The notes beneath the pieces were generated by a model. It did not search any database. It was not told the DNA's origin and saw only the letters and a program-made list of their open reading frames with translations. A stretch of 64,000 nt of DNA from Motiliproteus sp. GTDB lineage: Bacteria; Pseudomonadota; Gammaproteobacteria; Pseudomonadales; Balneatricaceae. Both the position numbers and the translations under genes were made by a program. The stretch lies in assembly GCA_026196225.1 (NCBI GenBank), contig JAPHRD010000003.1, forward strand, positions 1-64,000. Reading direction: 5' to 3'. The stretch's first letter is position 1, and every line of letters begins with the position of its first letter. Positions 43,865 to 55,126 of the stretch are shown one piece after another.

Positions 43865-44863
43865 GTGAATTTTAAGCATTCTCTGTGTTACCTACCCTAC
43901 CTGTGCTTAGCCCTTTTGCTGGCGACACCTTCCTGGGCAAGCGAGCGCTTCAAGGTCGTGGTGGTGATGAGTTACGAAGAAAACAACCCCTGGTGTCAGG
44001 AGATCAAGCAGGGGATCGACTCGGTGCTGGCCGATACCAGTGATATCGAATACATCTACATGGATACCAAGGTCAACTTTGCTGGTGGCCAGGCCAAGGC
44101 GGATCAAGCCTTTGAACGCATCAAACAGACCCAGCCCGACGGCATCATTACCGCCGACGACAATGTCCAGAAGATGCTGGTGGTACCTTATCTGAAGAAC
44201 CAGACCCAAACACCGGTTATGTTCTGCGGCGTCAATGCCAACCCATCTGCCTACGGTTATCCAGCTGACAACGTATCCGGCATTCTGGAACGGGGTCATA
44301 TCCGTGAATCCATCGCTTTTCTAAAACAGCTAAAAGAGTCTATCGCCAAAGTCTGCTTCCTGGCTAAAGACAGCCCCTCGGGTCTGGCCCTGAAACGTCA
44401 GGTCAAGGCCGAAGAAAGTTCCTACCTTGCCAAAAACAACGGTTTCTACCTGACCCAATCCACCGATCAGATCAAACAGCAGGCAGATACCCTTAACGCC
44501 AAATGCGATGCGATCTATATCGACAGCCTGGAGGGGATCATGGATTCTGCGGGCAACCCCCTTAATCATTTGCAGGTTTTCGCCGCATTAGAAGCTGCCT
44601 ACAAGGGCCCGATTATTGGCGCCAACAAGTATCACGTCGATCAGGGTGCGTTGAGCGCCGTAGTCAAAACCGGCCAGGAGCAAGGGGAAGAGGCAGCCAA
44701 GTTATTGCTAAAAGCGATGCAAGGCGCGCCAGTCTCTGAGTTACCTATCACCCGCAATTTCCGAGGCCGTCGCATCATCAATATCACCACTATGGAGCGT
44801 CAGAATATCAACCCACGCCCCATCGTGTTGCGAAGCGCTAGTCTGGTTTCCATGCAAAAGTAA
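43865..44863 (+). CDS. ABC-type substrate-binding protein (YajR/COG2984 type)
   Basis: A 332-residue periplasmic binding protein of the ABC_sub_bind family, which includes proteins for aromatic amino acids and related compounds. Signal peptide about 1-25 (MNFKHSLCYLPYLCLALLLATP). The fold signature FKVVVVMSYEENNPWCQEIKQGI, then TQPDGIITADDNVQKMLVVPYLK and AYKGPIIGANKYHVDQGAL are typical. GTG at 43865 has GGAG upstream; a TTG twelve bases earlier lacks a good spacer. No permease or ATPase lies nearby. Instead a GGDEF/EAL gene starts 15 nt later, so the protein probably reports ligand presence to that enzyme (inference). Confidence 0.88.
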   Translation: MNFKHSLCYLPYLCLALLLATPSWASERFKVVVVMSYEENNPWCQEIKQGIDSVLADTSDIEYIYMDTKVNFAGGQAKADQAFERIKQTQPDGIITADDNVQKMLVVPYLKNQTQTPVMFCGVNANPSAYGYPADNVSGILERGHIRESIAFLKQLKESIAKVCFLAKDSPSGLALKRQVKAEESSYLAKNNGFYLTQSTDQIKQQADTLNAKCDAIYIDSLEGIMDSAGNPLNHLQVFAALEAAYKGPIIGANKYHVDQGALSAVVKTGQEQGEEAAKLLLKAMQGAPVSELPITRNFRGRRIINITTMERQNINPRPIVLRSASLVSMQK

Positions 44864-44878
44864 TGCAGTAGGATCGCC

Positions 44879-47800
44879 ATGCTGATTGATCGAAATGCCG
44901 TTACTAAATCAACGCTGAAGGGCAAGCTGCTACAGCTGATCTCCTTTAGCGTTCTGATTCTGCTGGTATTGGCGTCATTTTTGACGATCTCCTTCAACAG
45001 CATTCGAGATACCACCCAGGATGTTACCGAAACCAAACTCAACCAGGTTATTGCTAACTCACAGACTGCCTACGATTTATCTCGGATTTTCTCAGAGATC
45101 GACCTGCTCAGCCGGATATTTCTGAATCGTAGACCGGACCTACAACAGCAAGCCAATCAAATCAGGCAACGACTGTTTAAAGTCGAAACTTCGGTCAACG
45201 ATACCCGCCTGGCTCAAATACTTAAAACTCTGCGAGGGCAATTTGATCACTTCGTCTGGGGCTTTGTGGATGTTAACCGCTTGGCAACAGAGGTGGAGAT
45301 CGCCGACACCCACATACATGAGCAGTTACAACAGTTAGAGCGCCTGATCAGCGATATGTTGATCCGCACCACTGCCGAGCAACAACCTACCCACTACATT
45401 GATCAGATGCTGTCGCTGGCCACCAGCTATCGCGAGAGCATGCTGCGTATCCGAGCTCTTCACTTTGAGCATAAAGGCCACTTTATCGAAGGCCACCAGC
45501 AAATTGAGGTGAGCGGCAATAAGATCGTTCACCATCTTGATGAACTGTTGCTTATGCTGCAAACCATCACCGCCTCCGAACCCCGGATCAACAACGTGGG
45601 ATTAGAGATTGAGCGTCTGGTTTGGCAATATCGTGACGCATCCCTGAGCCTCGACTTTGCCTTGGCAGAATTGAACAACCGGATGCTGGACCTTCAGGAA
45701 TCCAAGCAGTTGTCATTGGAATTGGTTAACAGCTTACAGGCTGAAAACGCCCAACAAACCGAACTCTTGGCCAGCCGTATCAGCCATTTGATTAGCAGCT
45801 CCGCCAGCTATGTTATCGCCGCGGTCTTTGCCACCATTTTGGTCCTGACCCTATTTACCGCACACATTATTCGCAAGCATATCAACACCCCCATGAGCCA
45901 GCTGATCAGCGGCATCGATGGTATCGCGGACGGCAAGCAGACTAATATTCAACTGCAACGGGAAGACGAATGGGGCTCTATTGCAGACGCCCTGAACAAA
46001 ATGAAAGATGAGCTTAAAAGCTACTACTCCCAGATCCAGCGAAGCGAGGAGAAGTACCGGTTATTGGTGGAAAACCAAAGTGACCTGGTGATCGAAATGG
46101 ATATGGCCGGGCAGTTCCAATTTGTCAGTCAAACCTTCTGCCAGACTTTCGGAAAGTCGAAAGATCAACTGATTGGCCAACACTTCACCACCATCACCCA
46201 GCCTCAGGATAAACATAAAATTCAGATGCACTTTCGAGAGCTGCATCATGACCCTTATCAGGACAACTTTGAACAGCAGGTAGTCACGGATCAGGGGGAA
46301 CGCTGGCTCTCCTGGCACAACCGGGCAGTGTTGTCTGCCGCCGGTTCTCCACAATCGATCATCGCCATCGGCCGCGATGTAACTGCCCGTAAACAGGCAG
46401 AGGATGCACTGGAGCGACAACGACGTTTCCTCCGTACCGTTATCGATTCAGTCACCGATCCTATATTGGTACTAGGTCGTGACAATGAAATTTTGATGTC
46501 TAACAGCGCCGCCGACAATCAATACGGTGTCCACAGTGGCATAGGCCTACCCGGCTTGGCTTCAGAATCCACACCAACAGTAGTCAGCGGTGACCAGCCC
46601 TATCCCACATTGCTCAGTGAGGTGCTGGAACTAGGAGCACCGACCCAAGCCCTTTATGTTCACAAGACCGATCAAGGTCAACGTCACCACGAGCTGGTGG
46701 CCAGCCCGTTCGAGGATACCCACGGAGAGATCGGCGGCATTGTCCAGGTATCACGAGACATCACCGAGAAGATCCGCTCCGAAGAAAAGATTCGCTTTCT
46801 GGCTCACCACGATGCCCTCACTCACCTACCCAACCGAATACTGTTGCGGGACCGCTTTAATCAGGCGATTCAATACGCCGAGCGTGCGGGTCAGAAAGTG
46901 GGGGTTCTGTTTCTGGATCTCGACCACTTTAAGGATATTAATGACACCCTCGGGCACCACATCGGCGATCTGCTGCTAAAAAGCGTGGTGGAGCGAATCT
47001 CCGCCAGCATCCGTAAATCAGATACTGTCAGCCGACAGGGTGGCGACGAATTTGTCATTCTGATTCCACAGATCGGCAGCAGTAACGACCCAGAACAGGT
47101 AGCCCGTCAGATTCTTAGCTCCATGAACCAGGCGTTGGAGATAGAGGGGCATCAACTGCGTACCTCTTTCAGCATCGGGATCAGCATCTACCCGGACGAC
47201 GGCAAGGACTTCGATACCCTGTTGAAGAATGCTGACACTGCCATGTATGCAGCGAAAAAATCGGGACGGAACGCCTATCATTTTTACGCAGACCATCTCA
47301 ATGACCACGCAGTCGAGCGACTGCAAATCAACAATCGTCTGCAACAGGCCCTGAGCCGAGATGAACTAATACTCTACTACCAGCCCCAAATTGACATCCA
47401 AAGCGGCCGCCTGGTGGGGCTTGAAGCCTTGGTGCGCTGGCAGACCGAAGACATCGGCTTAATCCCACCCAGCCAGTTTATTCCCTATGCCGAAGAGTCC
47501 GGCTTGATCGTCGAAATAGGCGAGTGTGCGCTCAACCAGGCTTGCCAACAGATCAATCAATGGCATCATGAAAGCGGTCAGGAGTTGGTGGTTTGCGTCA
47601 ACTTGTCGGCCCTGCAACTTCGTCGAGAGGGATTACCGAAAACCGTCGCCCAGGCGATCTTTAACAACCAGCTACGTCCCGGACAGCTTGAGCTGGAACT
47701 GACCGAATCGATGCTGCTGACCAACACCAAACACGCGCTGAGTCAGGTCAAACAGCTTAAAACCCTGGGTGTTAAACTGTCGCTGGATGACTTCGGAACC

Positions 47801-48094
47801 GGTTATTCGTCCCTGAGCTATCTCAAACAGATCCAACCCAATCGTCTCAAAATAGACCGGTCCTTCGTTAAAGATCTGACCCAAGATCGAGACGATGAGG
47901 CAATTGTTAACGCCATTATCCAGATGGCCCACAGCCTCAATCTCACCGTAGTCGCTGAAGGGGTGGAAACCCAGGAACAGTTGCAGTGGCTTAAGCAGCG
48001 GGCTTGCGATCAGGTACAGGGGTTCTATTTCTACAAGCCGATGCCTGCTGAAGCAATTTCAGAGTTGCTGAAGTTGGAAAAGCTAAGCGCCTAG
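44879..48094 (+). CDS. Membrane-bound GGDEF/EAL protein with HAMP and PAS domains
   Basis: A 1071-residue c-di-GMP enzyme. TM1 covers about residues 15-40. A long periplasmic helical sensor (about 40-305) is followed by TM2 (about 306-330), HAMP (about 330-385), PAS 1 (about 390-510, [19 protein letters not shown]), PAS 2 (about 520-640, [19 protein letters not shown]), GGDEF ([12 protein letters not shown] near 720) and EAL (GLEALVRW near 848). Both catalytic signatures are intact, as are [13 protein letters not shown] and AEGVET. It is cotranscribed with a periplasmic binding protein and may respond to its ligand, like other binding-protein/c-di-GMP pairs. Confidence 0.92.
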   Translation: MLIDRNAVTKSTLKGKLLQLISFSVLILLVLASFLTISFNSIRDTTQDVTETKLNQVIANSQTAYDLSRIFSEIDLLSRIFLNRRPDLQQQANQIRQRLFKVETSVNDTRLAQILKTLRGQFDHFVWGFVDVNRLATEVEIADTHIHEQLQQLERLISDMLIRTTAEQQPTHYIDQMLSLATSYRESMLRIRALHFEHKGHFIEGHQQIEVSGNKIVHHLDELLLMLQTITASEPRINNVGLEIERLVWQYRDASLSLDFALAELNNRMLDLQESKQLSLELVNSLQAENAQQTELLASRISHLISSSASYVIAAVFATILVLTLFTAHIIRKHINTPMSQLISGIDGIADGKQTNIQLQREDEWGSIADALNKMKDELKSYYSQIQRSEEKYRLLVENQSDLVIEMDMAGQFQFVSQTFCQTFGKSKDQLIGQHFTTITQPQDKHKIQMHFRELHHDPYQDNFEQQVVTDQGERWLSWHNRAVLSAAGSPQSIIAIGRDVTARKQAEDALERQRRFLRTVIDSVTDPILVLGRDNEILMSNSAADNQYGVHSGIGLPGLASESTPTVVSGDQPYPTLLSEVLELGAPTQALYVHKTDQGQRHHELVASPFEDTHGEIGGIVQVSRDITEKIRSEEKIRFLAHHDALTHLPNRILLRDRFNQAIQYAERAGQKVGVLFLDLDHFKDINDTLGHHIGDLLLKSVVERISASIRKSDTVSRQGGDEFVILIPQIGSSNDPEQVARQILSSMNQALEIEGHQLRTSFSIGISIYPDDGKDFDTLLKNADTAMYAAKKSGRNAYHFYADHLNDHAVERLQINNRLQQALSRDELILYYQPQIDIQSGRLVGLEALVRWQTEDIGLIPPSQFIPYAEESGLIVEIGECALNQACQQINQWHHESGQELVVCVNLSALQLRREGLPKTVAQAIFNNQLRPGQLELELTESMLLTNTKHALSQVKQLKTLGVKLSLDDFGTGYSSLSYLKQIQPNRLKIDRSFVKDLTQDRDDEAIVNAIIQMAHSLNLTVVAEGVETQEQLQWLKQRACDQVQGFYFYKPMPAEAISELLKLEKLSA

Positions 48095-48120
48095 GTCAGA
48101 GCAACCCTTAAGCTGTAATG

Positions 48121-48807
48121 TCAGCGCCGCAGTAACAACGCCCATCGTCCCAAATGAACAATACTGGCCAGCGCTGCGGCGAAGTAGGTCAAGGCAGCCG
48201 CTTTTAACAGTGAGCGAACGGCTGGGACCTGAGACTCCTGAACGTATTCACCCTCAATCAGAATGGGAAGCGCTTTCGCGAAACTGGCATCCCACTCCTC
48301 CGGCAACATAATCAGATAGGCCATTGCCCCGATCAGCTGCAACAGCAGACTGGCAGCGAAGGCAGTGACTAAAAAGGCTGGAGCCTTCACCACCAAAGCT
48401 AAAATCGGCACCAACAGCAACAGTAGCTCTCCCGCTTTACGAAATCCCAAAGCCATGGGGAGGTATTTGCTGCGTAGCTGAAAAACACCTTCATTTCGAT
48501 GGAACTGTATAGCGTGGCCCACTTCATGGGCAGCAACGGCTACCGCTTTTAAAGAGCGCCCCTGATAGTTGCTAGGACTGAGACGAACAGCAGGGGCAGA
48601 CGGGTCGAAATGATCCATACCCTCATCGGTCTCTTCAACCACAATGCCCGACAGCTCAAATCGATCAATCAGATGCTGTGCCAGTTCACCACCGGTGCCT
48701 GGCATATCGCTGAGGTCATCACTGTGCTTATGCATCACTCGGCGAATCCACAGCTGCGGCAGATACACCAGTAGCAAAAGCAAAATTGTCAGTATCAGGT
48801 AAAGCAT
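48121..48807 (-). CDS. Membrane zinc peptidase (YugP-like)
   Basis: A 228-residue integral-membrane metallopeptidase of the Zn_peptidase_2 (YugP-like) family. The HEVGH zinc motif is in AAHEVGHAIQFHRNEG near residue 113; the third ligand is probably in the later EYVQESQ region. Four hydrophobic segments: 1-20, about 140-160, 165-185, 205-225. ATG at 48807 (MLYLILTILLLL) matches the family start; a longer frame upstream would add a non-conserved extension. Function unknown. Confidence 0.85.
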   Translation of the reverse strand: MLYLILTILLLLLVYLPQLWIRRVMHKHSDDLSDMPGTGGELAQHLIDRFELSGIVVEETDEGMDHFDPSAPAVRLSPSNYQGRSLKAVAVAAHEVGHAIQFHRNEGVFQLRSKYLPMALGFRKAGELLLLLVPILALVVKAPAFLVTAFAASLLLQLIGAMAYLIMLPEEWDASFAKALPILIEGEYVQESQVPAVRSLLKAAALTYFAAALASIVHLGRWALLLRR

Positions 48808-48865
48808 TGAAAATAAGACTCCTGAGCTTCCAAGAAGTGCCGACAACCCTGCTGAATATTTGAAG

Positions 48866-49234
48866 TTAACAAGGGGACTGATTGAGCCCAAGTTCCTTCT
48901 GCTTTTTCTTGCTCAGCCCTAACGATACGATGCGGTGGGATTCGCCGATATAGTATCTGAGATCATGGTCCGAATCGGGCCCATCGTGTTTCTGAATCCA
49001 CTTCATGCCTCGGGATGCGAGGTAAGGTGCCGGCCGGTAACCCTCCCGGTCATTGAGAAAATGGTAATTACGTTCAGAGGTCTTAAAGGTAAATGCCGGA
49101 TCACCGTCTGGCCCCCAACCGCCGATGGCAAAAACCTTTCCGCCTACTTTCCAAACGTGAGCCCCACCCCATTGCACAACATAGGTTGTTACTTGAAGCG
49201 AGCGACAATAATCATTGAATTCCTCGTAATCCAT
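48866..49234 (-). CDS. MmcQ/YjbR family DNA-binding protein
   Basis: A 122-residue small protein of the MmcQ/YjbR family, which has a double-wing fold related to nucleic-acid-binding domains. Signature: WGGAHVWKVGGKVFAIGG, FKTSERNYHFLNDREGYRPAPYLASRGMKWI (split for length) and LRYYIGESHRIVSLGLSKKKQ at the C-terminus. Role not established. The gene is preceded by the adk region on the same strand. Confidence 0.85.
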   Translation of the reverse strand: MDYEEFNDYCRSLQVTTYVVQWGGAHVWKVGGKVFAIGGWGPDGDPAFTFKTSERNYHFLNDREGYRPAPYLASRGMKWIQKHDGPDSDHDLRYYIGESHRIVSLGLSKKKQKELGLNQSPC

Positions 49235-49340
49235 TCGAGATTCTCCAATAGCCGAAAGGCAGAAACGTTGATTTTGTATACGCTATTGTAGAGTAACGAC
49301 GCTCTATAAAAATGAACGGTACAAAAACTCAGCCCATAAA

Positions 49341-49366
49341 AAAACCCCGGTATCGACCGGGGTTTT
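49341..49366. terminator. Intrinsic terminator after adk, bidirectional
   Basis: AAAACCCCGG (49341-49350), loop TATCGA, CCGGGGTTTT (49357-49366). It follows the adk stop by about 30 nt on the minus strand and has U-tracts on both strands. Confidence 0.88.
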
Positions 49367-49395
49367 GATTGCTCTAGTTAAGACTTAAATCAGTC

Positions 49396-50357
<962 letters not shown>

Positions 50358-51692
50358 TTGAAGGAACAACACCCTCCCAGGGCAGCAGACCTGTTATCCA
50401 GCCAGCGCTTTGGCCCCTTCTTCTCCACCCTGTTCCTGGGTGCTATCAACGATAATCTGTTTAAGAATACCCTGATTCTGATCTTCGTCTTTCAATCCAG
50501 TCATCAGGGCGGGGATGTCGATAAGCTCACCAACCTCGCAGCAGGGCTGTTTATGCTGCCCTACCTGCTGTTCTCAGGCATTGCCGGTGAACTGGCAGAC
50601 CGATTTGAAAAATCCTCGCTGATCCGAATCCTCAAGCTTAGCGAATTGGGCCTGATGATTTTAGCCGCCCAAGCGTTACTGAGTCAGAATACCGAGCTGA
50701 TGTTTATTCTGCTGTTTCTTATGGCGACTCAATCGGCCTTTTTCAGCCCCATTAAGTTTTCAATCATTCCCCAGCATCTGGAGCCCCGGCAATGGCTGAT
50801 CGGCAACAGTCTGGTGGAACTGGGCACCTTCAGTGCCATCTTGCTTGGAACTCTACTGGCAGGCATCCTGTTCAAACTCAGTGAAGGAACTTTGGTAATT
50901 TCAGCCCTGCTGGTAGTGATTGCTCTGGCAGGTTGGTCTTTCAGCCGCAAGATCCCTCTGGCCCCCACCGTCAATCCCGACCTGAAGCTGACGTTCAATC
51001 CCATAACCATCAACGCCAACATTCTGATGCAAAGCTGGAAACGGCCCAAAATCCGTTTCCTGCAATTATGTATCGCCTGGTTTTGGTTTCTGGGAGCGGC
51101 CTATCTCACCCAGGTTCCTCATTATGCCGAAGCAGTACTGGGTGGTGATTCGATCTCGGTCAGCTGGCTACTGTGCTGTTTTACCTTAGGGATCGGAGCA
51201 GGATCACTGTTGTGCAACCGCCTCAGTCAGGACCGTTTGGGACGGGATATGGTGGCAATCGGTTTACTGGGGTTATTAGTTTTCGGCGTCGATCTTTATT
51301 TCGCCACTCCCGCAAACCCACTACCCAACGATGCAGGCCTGATGCAATTGCTGAGTTCCTTTAAGGGACTGCGAGTTACCGCAGATATCATATTGATCGG
51401 TTTATTTGCTGGTTGCTATATCGTACCCCTCTATACCCAGATCCTGGCGGCCAGCGGAGCCGACAAACGAGCTAGAGTAATCGCCGCCAACAACATAATC
51501 AGCGCCGTTTATATGATCGCCTCAGCTACCATTGCTGCTCTATTGTTAGGCTGGGCAGAGATGTCGTTACCCAGTTTCTTTCTGATACTGGCACTGGCCA
51601 ACCTGATCACCCTGGCGATGATCCTCCATAAACGTTCGATCTGGTTGTCTGCTTCTCTGGTGCGCATTCTTCCCAAACGCTGGTTTCGTTGA
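50358..51692 (+). CDS. MFS transporter, LplT-like
   Basis: A 444-residue MFS transporter with about 12 TM segments. The N-terminus FFSTLFLGAINDNLFKNTLILIFVFQSS resembles LplT and the MFS half of lysophospholipid acyltransferase-linked proteins, which flip lysophospholipid across the inner membrane. GIAGELADRFEKSSLIRILK is the loop 2-3 motif. The gene is not fused to an acyltransferase. TTG start behind AAGGA. Confidence 0.82.
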   Translation: MKEQHPPRAADLLSSQRFGPFFSTLFLGAINDNLFKNTLILIFVFQSSHQGGDVDKLTNLAAGLFMLPYLLFSGIAGELADRFEKSSLIRILKLSELGLMILAAQALLSQNTELMFILLFLMATQSAFFSPIKFSIIPQHLEPRQWLIGNSLVELGTFSAILLGTLLAGILFKLSEGTLVISALLVVIALAGWSFSRKIPLAPTVNPDLKLTFNPITINANILMQSWKRPKIRFLQLCIAWFWFLGAAYLTQVPHYAEAVLGGDSISVSWLLCCFTLGIGAGSLLCNRLSQDRLGRDMVAIGLLGLLVFGVDLYFATPANPLPNDAGLMQLLSSFKGLRVTADIILIGLFAGCYIVPLYTQILAASGADKRARVIAANNIISAVYMIASATIAALLLGWAEMSLPSFFLILALANLITLAMILHKRSIWLSASLVRILPKRWFR

Positions 51693-51868
51693 TTTCAGTG
51701 ATCAAAAATCACAAAAGTCATAAAAAACTTAATTAACTAGCGGTTAATATTGATGATCGACCGAGAGTGGATTAAATTTCTTGTTACGTCAGGGAATTAA
51801 CTGTCGCTCAAGTTCATGGAGAATGAGTGTCAGCCCGCCAGCACCACCCTCAACGATGGAACCCCGTT

Positions 51869-52288
51869 ATGGATTTTGAGCGCATATTCGATGAAAGTTA
51901 CGAACGCGTACTTAAGATTCATCACGACAATCAAAGTTTCTTTGAGACTTTCTATAAAGCATTTGTCGCCGCCGACGAGCGCGTCGCCGCTCACTTCACC
52001 AACAGCGATATGGAAAAACAGCAGCGGATGCTGGAGAAATCGTTTTATCGACTGGTGGTGTTCTACGCAACCAACTATGCCGATGATTATTTGGAACAGG
52101 TGGCAATGCGGCACAGTAAGGTGGCGCTGAATGTCATTCCTGAGTTATATGATATTTGGCTGGATGTGTTGATAGAGACCGTCGCTGAGTATGATCCTCA
52201 CTACAACGATAACGTGGAGTTGGCTTGGCGTTTGGTACTGTCTACGGGCATTACCTACATGAAGTTCAAGCACGACCACTGTCAGTAG
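51869..52288 (+). CDS. Globin-like protein
   Basis: A 139-residue single-domain globin. The A-helix starts FERIFDESYERVL, FYKAFVAADERVAAHF matches the B/C region with the conserved Phe, and the F-helix contains MRHSKVALNV with a candidate proximal His. The predicted heme pocket is complete. Function could be oxygen or NO related, or sensing. ATG at 51869 is used because the residues before it are not globin-like. Confidence 0.75.
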   Translation: MDFERIFDESYERVLKIHHDNQSFFETFYKAFVAADERVAAHFTNSDMEKQQRMLEKSFYRLVVFYATNYADDYLEQVAMRHSKVALNVIPELYDIWLDVLIETVAEYDPHYNDNVELAWRLVLSTGITYMKFKHDHCQ

Positions 52289-52300
52289 CCGCTTGCCTGC

Positions 52301-52537
52301 TTACCAACCGTCAGGTTTGGGTTTGCTATCTTTTTTCTTTTTACGCTTCCAGGCGGCCAGGCGGTTTTTGGGTTTTTCTTTCATACCCATGGCCTTGGAG
52401 AAACGATCACGAATGTCCTCAAGCTTTTCAGCTTTTTGCTCGTGCCGTTTCTGCTCTCTGGCCTCAGCCATATCAACAATCTTATCTGCCATTGACAAAA
52501 CCTCTGCGTCAGTTCCCCCCAAGCTTAGCTCAGCCAT
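52301..52537 (-). CDS. Small basic protein of unknown function
   Basis: A 78-residue protein: acidic N-terminus (MAELSLGGTDAEVLSMADKI), helical middle (EAREQKRHEQKAEKLEDIRDRF), and a Lys/Arg-rich tail (WKRKKKKDSKPKPDGW). Its helix plus basic tail suggests a nucleic-acid or ribosome-associated protein (inference). It is divergent from hrpB and just after the globin gene. Confidence 0.5.
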   Translation of the reverse strand: MAELSLGGTDAEVLSMADKIVDMAEAREQKRHEQKAEKLEDIRDRFSKAMGMKEKPKNRLAAWKRKKKKDSKPKPDGW

Positions 52538-52609
52538 TGGCCACAGGAAACCGTTTTCCACCAAACTGAGATACAATAGTCAGCTTTTCGAATCACCAGA
52601 CCGATTCTT

Positions 52610-55114
52610 ATGACCGCGCTCCCCATCGATGAAAAACTGGAGGAACTGAAGCAGGCACTCAGTGATCACAGCCGCTGCTTGCTACAAGCCGAACCTGGCG
52701 CAGGTAAAACCACCCGGGTCCCCCTGGCACTGCTCAACCAACCCTGGCTGCAAGGTCAGAAAATCATCATGCTGGAACCCCGCCGCATCGCCGCCCGCAA
52801 TGCCGCCCGCTTTATGGCCAGTCAACTGGGAGAGCCGGTGGGCCAGACCGTCGGCTATAGACTCCGCCTGGATACCAAGATCAGTCGCAACACCCGTATT
52901 GAAGTAGTTACCGAAGGCATTCTAACCCGGATGATTCAGCAGGATCCGGAGCTGGAAGGAGTCGCCTGCGTCATCTTCGATGAGTTCCACGAACGCTCAC
53001 TGCAGGCCGATCTGGGACTAGCATTAACGCTGGAGTGCCAGCAGCTGTTGCGGGAGGACCTGCGCCTGCTGATCATGTCGGCAACACTGGATCAACAGGC
53101 GGTCGGCACAGTATTGGGACCGGAGATGGCAGTGGTACAAAGCCATGGCCGTAGTTATCCAGTGCAAACCCACTATCTCAACAGCGGTAGCGGAGGCAGT
53201 TCCCGACTCGACCAACAGGCGATGCTGAATGCCGTCCTCCAGGCGGTCCAGGAGACCAGCGACAGTCTACTGGTGTTCCTGCCCGGTCGCGGTGAGATTA
53301 ATCGTCTGCAGCAAACGCTAGCAACCGAGCCGGACTGCCAGCACATCGACCTAATCCCCCTCTACGGCGCTTTAGACGCCAAGCAGCAGGATCAAGCTAT
53401 TCGCCCAGCCCATACCGGCAAACGAAAACTGGTACTGGCCACCGATATTGCCGAAAGCAGTTTGACCATCGACGGCGTTAGCGTGGTCGTGGATTGCGGT
53501 CTCAATCGAAAACCCCGGTTTGATCCTCGCAGCGGTATGTCAAAACTGCTGACTCAGCGAATCAGTCAGGCCTCTGCCGATCAGCGTCGTGGACGAGCAG
53601 GACGTCAGCAGCCCGGGCACTGCTACCGACTCTGGACCGAATCACAACACAGCGCCTTAGAATCACAGGCACCGGCAGAAATAATTCACGCCGACCTCGC
53701 ACCACTCGCTCTGGAGCTGGCACGATGGGGTTCAAGCGAAGCCGACCTGCTATGGATCGATCCGCCACCCCTTGCCCATCTACAGCAAGCCCGAGATCTA
53801 CTGCAGCAACTTCAGGCCCTTGACGGTAACCATCGACTCACCGAGAGCGGTCAAGCCATGGCCCAGTTAGGCACCCACCCCCGCCTCGCCCATATGATGC
53901 TGAAAGCCAAAGAGCTTGGTCAGGGCCCTATGGGCTGCGATCTCGCCGCGTTACTGGGTGAAAAGGACCTGCTGGCGGCCACCGGTCCACAGCGTGCCGA
54001 TATCAGCCTGCGACTGGAACAGTTACATTCCGGCAGCAAATCCCCCCTGGCCCATCGGGTTCGGGAAACCTCAAAACGCTGGCAACGTCAGCTCAACATC
54101 CCTTCGAAGGCTATCAACAGTGAGCAGGATAAAGCCCTTATCGGCGTCCTGTTGGGTTTTGCCTTTCCGGATCGAATTGGTCAGCGTCGCGGCCCAGATA
54201 GTCGCACCTATCGTTTGCGTAATGGCCGTGGCGCGCTGTTCAGAAGTCAGGACCCACTGCGCCGGGAGCCCTATCTGGTCATCGCTGATCTAGACGGCAA
54301 GCAGGCTGATGCCCAGATATACCTCGCTGCAGAGATTTCACTGGAGCAGATTCGCCACTATTTTAGCGAGCAGATCGAAGAGACTACCGAAGTAGCCTGG
54401 CATGGCCCCAGTGCGTCGGTTAAGGCCCGTGCAAAGCAACAACTGGGGGCGTTGACCCTCAATGAGACAATGATCTCCGATCCCGACCCGGAGTTGATCA
54501 CAGCCGGATTGCTGGCGGGAATCCGCAGCAAAGGAATCGATTGCCTGCCCTGGGATAAGCAGAGCCGGGCGCTCTGTGATCGAGTACGACTGGTCAACAC
54601 CTATCTGGATGAAACCGACTGGCCGGACTTAACCGATGAAGCGCTAACCGACAACCTGGAAGCCTGGTTAGCGCCCTACCTCACCGGGTTCAGCAAACTG
54701 GGACAGTTAAAATCACTGAAACTGGAAGACCTGCTGACCAACCTCCTTAGCTGGCAGCAACAACAGCAATTGCAGGAGTGGCTGCCCAGTCACTTCCAGG
54801 TCCCCAGCGGTTCTCGTGTCGCCATCGACTACAGCAGCAGCGATAAACCAAAACTGTCTGTCCGTATTCAGGAGTTGTTTGGACTGGAGCAATCTCCCCG
54901 GTTACTGAAAGGCAGCCTGCCGCTAACCATCGAACTGCTGTCGCCCGCTCGACGGCCAATCCAGATCACCCGGGACCTGATCAGTTTCTGGGATAACACC
55001 TACGCTGAAGTGTGCAAAGACTTGAAGGGACGCTACCCCAAACACTATTGGCCAGACGATCCCTATCAGGCTCAAGCGACCCGGGGCACCAAGAAGCAGA
55101 TGAATCGCCGTTGA
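52610..55114 (+). CDS. hrpB: ATP-dependent helicase HrpB
   Basis: An 834-residue DExH helicase of the HrpB family. Walker A LLQAEPGAGKTTRVPLALLN (residues 24-43), DEFHERS as motif II, SATLD as motif III, LATDIAESSLTIDGVSVVVDCGLNR and RGRAGRQQPGHCYRLW as motifs V and VI. The C-terminal HrpB-specific domain is present. Substrate unknown; bacterial homologues act in RNA metabolism or virulence gene expression. Confidence 0.92.
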   Translation: MTALPIDEKLEELKQALSDHSRCLLQAEPGAGKTTRVPLALLNQPWLQGQKIIMLEPRRIAARNAARFMASQLGEPVGQTVGYRLRLDTKISRNTRIEVVTEGILTRMIQQDPELEGVACVIFDEFHERSLQADLGLALTLECQQLLREDLRLLIMSATLDQQAVGTVLGPEMAVVQSHGRSYPVQTHYLNSGSGGSSRLDQQAMLNAVLQAVQETSDSLLVFLPGRGEINRLQQTLATEPDCQHIDLIPLYGALDAKQQDQAIRPAHTGKRKLVLATDIAESSLTIDGVSVVVDCGLNRKPRFDPRSGMSKLLTQRISQASADQRRGRAGRQQPGHCYRLWTESQHSALESQAPAEIIHADLAPLALELARWGSSEADLLWIDPPPLAHLQQARDLLQQLQALDGNHRLTESGQAMAQLGTHPRLAHMMLKAKELGQGPMGCDLAALLGEKDLLAATGPQRADISLRLEQLHSGSKSPLAHRVRETSKRWQRQLNIPSKAINSEQDKALIGVLLGFAFPDRIGQRRGPDSRTYRLRNGRGALFRSQDPLRREPYLVIADLDGKQADAQIYLAAEISLEQIRHYFSEQIEETTEVAWHGPSASVKARAKQQLGALTLNETMISDPDPELITAGLLAGIRSKGIDCLPWDKQSRALCDRVRLVNTYLDETDWPDLTDEALTDNLEAWLAPYLTGFSKLGQLKSLKLEDLLTNLLSWQQQQQLQEWLPSHFQVPSGSRVAIDYSSSDKPKLSVRIQELFGLEQSPRLLKGSLPLTIELLSPARRPIQITRDLISFWDNTYAEVCKDLKGRYPKHYWPDDPYQAQATRGTKKQMNRR

Positions 55115-55126
55115 CCGATCCGGTCA
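55112..55126. other. Palindrome covering both stop codons of hrpB and the FIST gene
   Basis: TGACCG (55112-55117), ATC, CGGTCA (55121-55126). The convergent genes end within one 6-bp perfect hairpin; both stop codons are TGA. Confidence 0.5.
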
